NCBI GenBank assembly: GCA_026418195.1 | Contig: JAOABU010000092.1 | Location: forward strand, 1 to 53,089 | Source of the DNA: Spirochaetota bacterium | GTDB taxonomy: Bacteria; Spirochaetota; Spirochaetia; DTKZ01 | Reading direction: 5' to 3' | Length of the DNA stretch: 53,089 bases | Part shown: in pieces, positions 50,231 to 53,089 of the stretch | Numbering within the stretch: the stretch's first letter is position 1 | Layout of the letters: the number at the start of each line of letters is the position of its first letter | Program-made: the position numbers and the translations under genes | The notes under the pieces: model-generated | The model's input: the letters and a program-made list of their open reading frames with translations, nothing else | What the model was told of the DNA's origin: nothing | Databases searched by the model: none

Positions 50231-51271
50231 ATGATCAATACCAACGATCTTCGTATCGTTTCCTCGATTCCCCTCGTTCCTCCTAGTCAACTTAAACGGG
50301 AATTCCCTATGACCGAAGAGGCAAACCGTACGGTGGTAGAGGGGCGGGAGGTGATTGGACGGATCATCAAACAGAAGGACCCAAGAGTGTTGGCCATTGT
50401 GGGTCCGTGCTCCATTCATGATCCCGTAGCAGCACTGGATTATGCCCGAAGGTTGATGGAACTTCGAACCAAGATCCTAGATAAAGTGTACGTGGTGATG
50501 CGGGTGTACTTTGAAAAACCGCGTACCGTCCTAGGATGGCGAGGCCTCATATTTGATCCTGGGCTAGATGGTTCGGCTGACATCCCTAGGGGGCTACGCG
50601 AAGCTCGAAGACTTCTGTTAGCTATCAATGAGATGGGACTCCCTGCGGGGAGCGAAATACTGGACCCCATCGTTCCTCAATATATCACTGACCTACTCGC
50701 ATGGGCTTCTATTGGGGCACGGACTACGGAGTCGCAGACCCATAGGGAAATGGCCAGCGGATTGTCCATGCCAGTGGGTTTCAAGAATGGAACCGATGGA
50801 AGTCTGGAATCAGCTATCAATGCCATGACCAGTTCCCTCAATCCCCATAGTTTCATCGGAATTGATCAGGAAGGGATGACTTCGATTCTTCGAACCCGAG
50901 GGAATGATTCTATTCATCTAATCCTGCGGGGCGGCAAGATGGGGCCCAACTACTACGAAGAGAATGTGGAACGGGCAGAGGAGATGCTGAAACGTTCCAA
51001 GCTTCCAGAGGCAATTGTGGTGGATTGTAGCCACATGAACTCAGGGAAAAACCATTCCCGGCAAGCGCGAGTTTTTCACGCGTTTTTAAACCAGCGAATT
51101 CGAGGAAGAAATTCCCTCATCGGGTTCATGTTAGAAAGCAATCTCTTCGAAGGAAGCCAGGAGATTCCAAAAGACCTCTCTAACTTGAAATACGGCGTTT
51201 CCATAACGGATGCCTGTATCGGTTGGGAAGAGACAGAAAAACTGCTCCTGGAAGCGTACAGGGAATTATGA
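50231..51271 (+). CDS. aroF: 3-deoxy-7-phosphoheptulonate (DAHP) synthase, class I
   Basis: 346 residues. It condenses phosphoenolpyruvate with erythrose 4-phosphate, the first step of aromatic amino-acid synthesis. Seen: VGPCSIHDP, RVYFEKPRT, GWRGLIFDP, SEILDP, GARTTESQTHRE, VGFKNGT and VDCSHMNSGKNH, all standard for the AroF/G/H subgroup, with metal-binding Cys and His. AroF, AroG and AroH cannot be told apart here. A TTG at 50195 would add 12 residues but is itself the -35 box, so ATG 50231 was chosen. Transaldolase at 21.5 kb supplies erythrose 4-phosphate. Confidence 0.92.
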   Translation: MINTNDLRIVSSIPLVPPSQLKREFPMTEEANRTVVEGREVIGRIIKQKDPRVLAIVGPCSIHDPVAALDYARRLMELRTKILDKVYVVMRVYFEKPRTVLGWRGLIFDPGLDGSADIPRGLREARRLLLAINEMGLPAGSEILDPIVPQYITDLLAWASIGARTTESQTHREMASGLSMPVGFKNGTDGSLESAINAMTSSLNPHSFIGIDQEGMTSILRTRGNDSIHLILRGGKMGPNYYEENVERAEEMLKRSKLPEAIVVDCSHMNSGKNHSRQARVFHAFLNQRIRGRNSLIGFMLESNLFEGSQEIPKDLSNLKYGVSITDACIGWEETEKLLLEAYREL

Positions 51272-51276
51272 AACCC

Positions 51277-51501
51277 CTACACTCCTGAAATCTCTCCAGG
51301 TTTTATTCCCGCAGGTGGTGTAAGGTCTGCCTGTTGATTCAATGATCCCATGCGGGCAGAGTGAAGCAGAACTTCAGCCTGATGTTTTAGGAATTCCAAG
51401 TTCTCCTCTGCCAATAACGGAGCGATCTGAGCTATTTCTTTCAGTAGGATTTCCTTGCGAGTTTTGGGTGGGGAACATCGTTTCTTTGCAGGGGATGCCA
51501 T
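51277..51501 (-). CDS. Small charged protein of unknown function
   Basis: 74 residues: a basic N-terminus (SPAKKRCSPPKTRK), one amphipathic helical stretch (EILLKEIAQIAPLLAEENLEFLKHQAEVLLHSAR) and a polar tail. No family is recognised. The start at 51501 is supported by TATACT (51514-51509) ending 7 nt upstream. A longer frame from 51588 overlaps the next gene and is unlikely. Convergent with DAHP synthase, with 5 bp between stops. Confidence 0.5.
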   Translation of the reverse strand: MASPAKKRCSPPKTRKEILLKEIAQIAPLLAEENLEFLKHQAEVLLHSARMGSLNQQADLTPPAGIKPGEISGV

Positions 51502-51571
51502 GAAATCAAGTATAACACCATTTTGGGAAAAAAAGTGAAAAAAATTTTTCCTACCCAGCGTAGGAACTCGT

Positions 51572-52000
51572 TTATTTAGGGAGTGCAAACGTGATGGATA
51601 GAGAGGATACCAATGTTGGGATTTGAAAGGGTTCCTGGGAAAGGGAAAACACGGGGGTGAACTCTTGGATCCGGAGAAGTCCGTATGAAGGGAGAGTCTC
51701 CATACTGGTTTCTGAAAAAGGTTTGAAACAGCTTCGAAGTAAACGGTTCCGATAGTAGATTCCTATACTATCGATGGAGAAGGTCATGCGTAAAGGATGT
51801 AGCCAGTGTTGCTTTTCGGGAAAGGTGGTAAGGGACTTCAACGTGAAATGAGCATGGTTATCCAGTACAGGGTGGGGTGATCTAGCGGGGGAGGTGAGCT
51901 TCGGCTCCCGGCCTTGCACAGCAATATCGATTACGGGTATACTATGTAGGCTTCCCACAACTTGTAAAGGTAACAAAAGACACAATATCCACTTTATCAT
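51572..52000 (-). CDS. Secreted protein of unknown function
   Basis: 142 residues with a clear signal peptide (IKWILCLLLPLQVVGSLHS) cut near residue 20. The mature part is rich in Pro, Ser and Leu and no family is recognised. A strong promoter (TTGACA/TAGAAT) lies upstream. Just before the ATG, a four-codon frame (ATG GCA TAT TTA TGA) overlaps it as ATGA and has GGAG upstream, so initiation may be coupled. Confidence 0.5.
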   Translation of the reverse strand: MIKWILCLLLPLQVVGSLHSIPVIDIAVQGREPKLTSPARSPHPVLDNHAHFTLKSLTTFPEKQHWLHPLRMTFSIDSIGIYYRNRLLRSCFKPFSETSMETLPSYGLLRIQEFTPVFSLSQEPFQIPTLVSSLSITFALPK

Positions 52001-52030
52001 AAATATGCCATAAATATTTTATCTCCAATG

Positions 52031-52059
52031 ATTCTACTATAAGGTATCAGTGCTGTCAA
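52031..52059 (-). promoter_or_regulatory. Promoter of the secreted-protein gene
   Basis: On the minus strand TTGACA (52059-52054), 17 nt, TAGAAT (52036-52031). Transcription would start near 52024, leaving a leader of about 24 nt. Confidence 0.65.
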
Positions 52060-52080
52060 GAAAAAATGTAGAAATGAAAG

Positions 52081-52199
52081 AAGGGATTCTAGAAAATAGA
52101 ATACGGCTGTTGTCGACAAACCTTAAGAGTGGAAGAGGGGCTTTCGCCTACGCCTGGAACATCCAACTCTTTTGTAGTCCCGAAATTCTAGAATCCCTT
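52081..52199. repeat. 119-bp element with perfect 14-bp inverted ends
   Basis: AAGGGATTCTAGAA (52081-52094) and TTCTAGAATCCCTT (52186-52199) are exact complements. Inside, a second stem of nine pairs with one bulge joins 52125-52133 to 52162-52171, and TTGTCGACAA (52110-52119) is a palindrome. It starts 6 bp beyond the glnK stop. It could be a miniature inverted-repeat element, or a large structured terminator or RNA for glnK, since T-rich sequence follows on the minus strand. No target-site duplication is seen. Confidence 0.5.
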
Positions 52200-52205
52200 T
52201 ATCGC

Positions 52206-52547
52206 TTATCCTATTGCAGTGGAACCGGTCTCACCGGTTCGTATTCTGATGCATTCTTCCAAAGGAAGGATGAAGATCTTGCCGTCTCCAATCTCTCCTG
52301 TTCGAGCACCGGCAATGATCCCTTCGATGGTAGGTTTTACGTACCCATCGTTTACCGCAATCTCCAACCGTACCTTTTTCAGAAGGTTTACCTCTTCGTC
52401 TACCCCCCGGTAGGACTCATGGTACCCCTTCTGTTGCCCACATCCTAGAGCATTCGTAACAGACATCTTGAAGATTTCTCGCTTGTACAACTCCTGTTTT
52501 ACATCGTTCAGTTTGTATGGCTGAATATACGCAATGATCAGTTTCAT
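52206..52547 (-). CDS. glnK: P-II nitrogen regulator (GlnK-type)
   Basis: 113 residues, the standard P-II length. [19 protein letters not shown] at the start and the C-terminal [23 protein letters not shown], which binds ATP, are clear. The T-loop reads [16 protein letters not shown]. The usual Tyr51 that is uridylylated in enterics is Glu here, so regulation must be by 2-oxoglutarate and ATP/ADP alone or by other means. It follows amtB after 24 nt and would block the ammonium channel. Ribosome site AGGAGGG. Confidence 0.9.
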   Translation of the reverse strand: MKLIIAYIQPYKLNDVKQELYKREIFKMSVTNALGCGQQKGYHESYRGVDEEVNLLKKVRLEIAVNDGYVKPTIEGIIAGARTGEIGDGKIFILPLEECIRIRTGETGSTAIG

Positions 52548-52571
52548 AGTTCCCTCCTAGTTTGATCCTGC

Positions 52572-53089
52572 CTACATATTGGTAAATACCTGGAACCCTG
52601 AGTATGCTTCCATACCATGCTCCCCGATATCGAGGCCCATCAACTCTTCTTCCCTGCTCACTCGGATCCCGACAGTTCGCTTCAGGATGTACCATCCCAA
52701 AAGAGCTACCAGGAATACGAAACTACCTACGCTCACTACTCCTAAAAGCTGCACTCCAAGCTGGTGTAGGCCTCCACCTGAGAATAACCCATTGGACAAG
52801 GCTTCCGCATCGGTACCAATCTTGGCTGCAATTTCTTTGTCTGCGAAGAACCCTACAGCAAGGGTTCCAAAAATTCCATTTACCAAGTGCACAGAGAGAG
52901 CGCCTACGGGATCGTCAATTCGTTTCCGATCTAAGAAAAGCACGGAAACTACAACTAAGATTCCAGCTACCAGTCCAATGACAATTGAGGCTGGAATAGA
53001 GACGAAGGCACAAGGTGCGGTAATAGCGACCAATCCTGCTAACCACCCGTTTAGAATCATGGAAAGATCAGGTTTCCCAAGCAATAACC
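52572..53089 (-). CDS. amtB: Ammonium transporter AmtB, C-terminal part
   Basis: The visible 170 or so residues hold the final helices of an Amt channel. Signature [23 protein letters not shown] includes one of the paired pore His residues. The tail [15 protein letters not shown] is the cytoplasmic C-terminus that docks P-II. The 5' end lies beyond the window edge. It forms an operon with glnK. Confidence 0.92.
   Translation of the reverse strand, partial: LLLGKPDLSMILNGWLAGLVAITAPCAFVSIPASIVIGLVAGILVVVSVLFLDRKRIDDPVGALSVHLVNGIFGTLAVGFFADKEIAAKIGTDAEALSNGLFSGGGLHQLGVQLLGVVSVGSFVFLVALLGWYILKRTVGIRVSREEELMGLDIGEHGMEAYSGFQVFTNM

Noticed and set aside
52050-52448. Plus-strand gene opposite glnK
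   Set aside because: It is antisense to a clear P-II gene and shows no family marks of its own.
1-53089. CRISPR array, rRNA or tRNA genes
   Set aside because: I found no regularly spaced repeats of CRISPR size and no tRNA-like T-arm with a matching cloverleaf in the gaps. The 7-bp array at 49814 is too short and has no spacers.

Overview
The window reads like a chromosomal segment of an anaerobic, fermentative bacterium, most likely a spirochaete (Spirochaetota). The pointers are a 3,061-residue coiled-coil giant whose C-terminal part resembles Leptospira-type TIGR04388 proteins, a lipoprotein plus a TPR protein directly behind it, and a sugar-binding protein whose signal peptide ends in the A-x-GGKSE pattern common in spirochaetes. 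Base composition is near 50% G+C. Aldehyde ferredoxin oxidoreductase (AOR)-family enzymes, a radical SAM enzyme and poly-ferredoxin proteins fit strict anaerobiosis. The taxonomic call is inference; no rRNA or tRNA gene is visible.

Layout. 1-1.5 kb: a large imperfect palindrome beside a decayed tyrosine recombinase, then a DUF3795 protein. 1.5-5.7 kb: a PP2C-type response regulator divergent from a 7TM-PAS histidine kinase, followed by an exported alpha/beta hydrolase. 5.9-9.4 kb: a tightly overlapping four-gene operon (radical SAM, small membrane protein, ATC-hydrolase-like protein, GMC oxidoreductase with a Cys cluster) whose Shine-Dalgarno lies in an RNA hairpin. 9.4-10.2 kb: an rsgA pseudogene. 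10.3-21.4 kb: giant protein, lipoprotein and TPR protein, then a terminator. 21.5-26.1 kb: transaldolase, divergent from a CoA-transferase / SDR / 2-hydroxyacid dehydrogenase operon with a strong promoter and a palindromic operator. 26.1-27.7 kb: a secreted glycan-binding-domain protein with a small membrane partner and a DUF2202 remnant.

27.7-35.7 kb is an electron-transfer region: a bacterial GAPOR-type tungsten enzyme, a second AOR-family enzyme, tatA and tatC, a Tat-exported DUF362 protein, a NapH/poly-ferredoxin fusion and a nitroreductase. 35.7-43.0 kb is a glycoside uptake and hydrolysis module: a membrane-bound AraC regulator, binding protein, two permeases and a GH2 enzyme. 43.1-45.8 kb is a metal-type ABC transporter whose ATPase carries an N-terminal DUF1893 domain. 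45.8-49.7 kb (minus strand) is a winged-HTH / MoxR / DUF58 / DUF4129 operon, divergent from a small membrane protein preceded by a 7-bp repeat array. The end holds DAHP synthase, two small genes, a 119-bp element with perfect 14-bp inverted ends, and glnK-amtB (amtB cut by the window edge).

A theme across the window is promoters in which the -10 box lies only 6-7 nt before the start codon, predicting leaderless mRNAs. The glycoside module would supply sugars or uronic acids, transaldolase would feed pentose phosphates into glycolysis, and GAPOR/AOR would pass the oxidation electrons to ferredoxin; this link between modules is inference.
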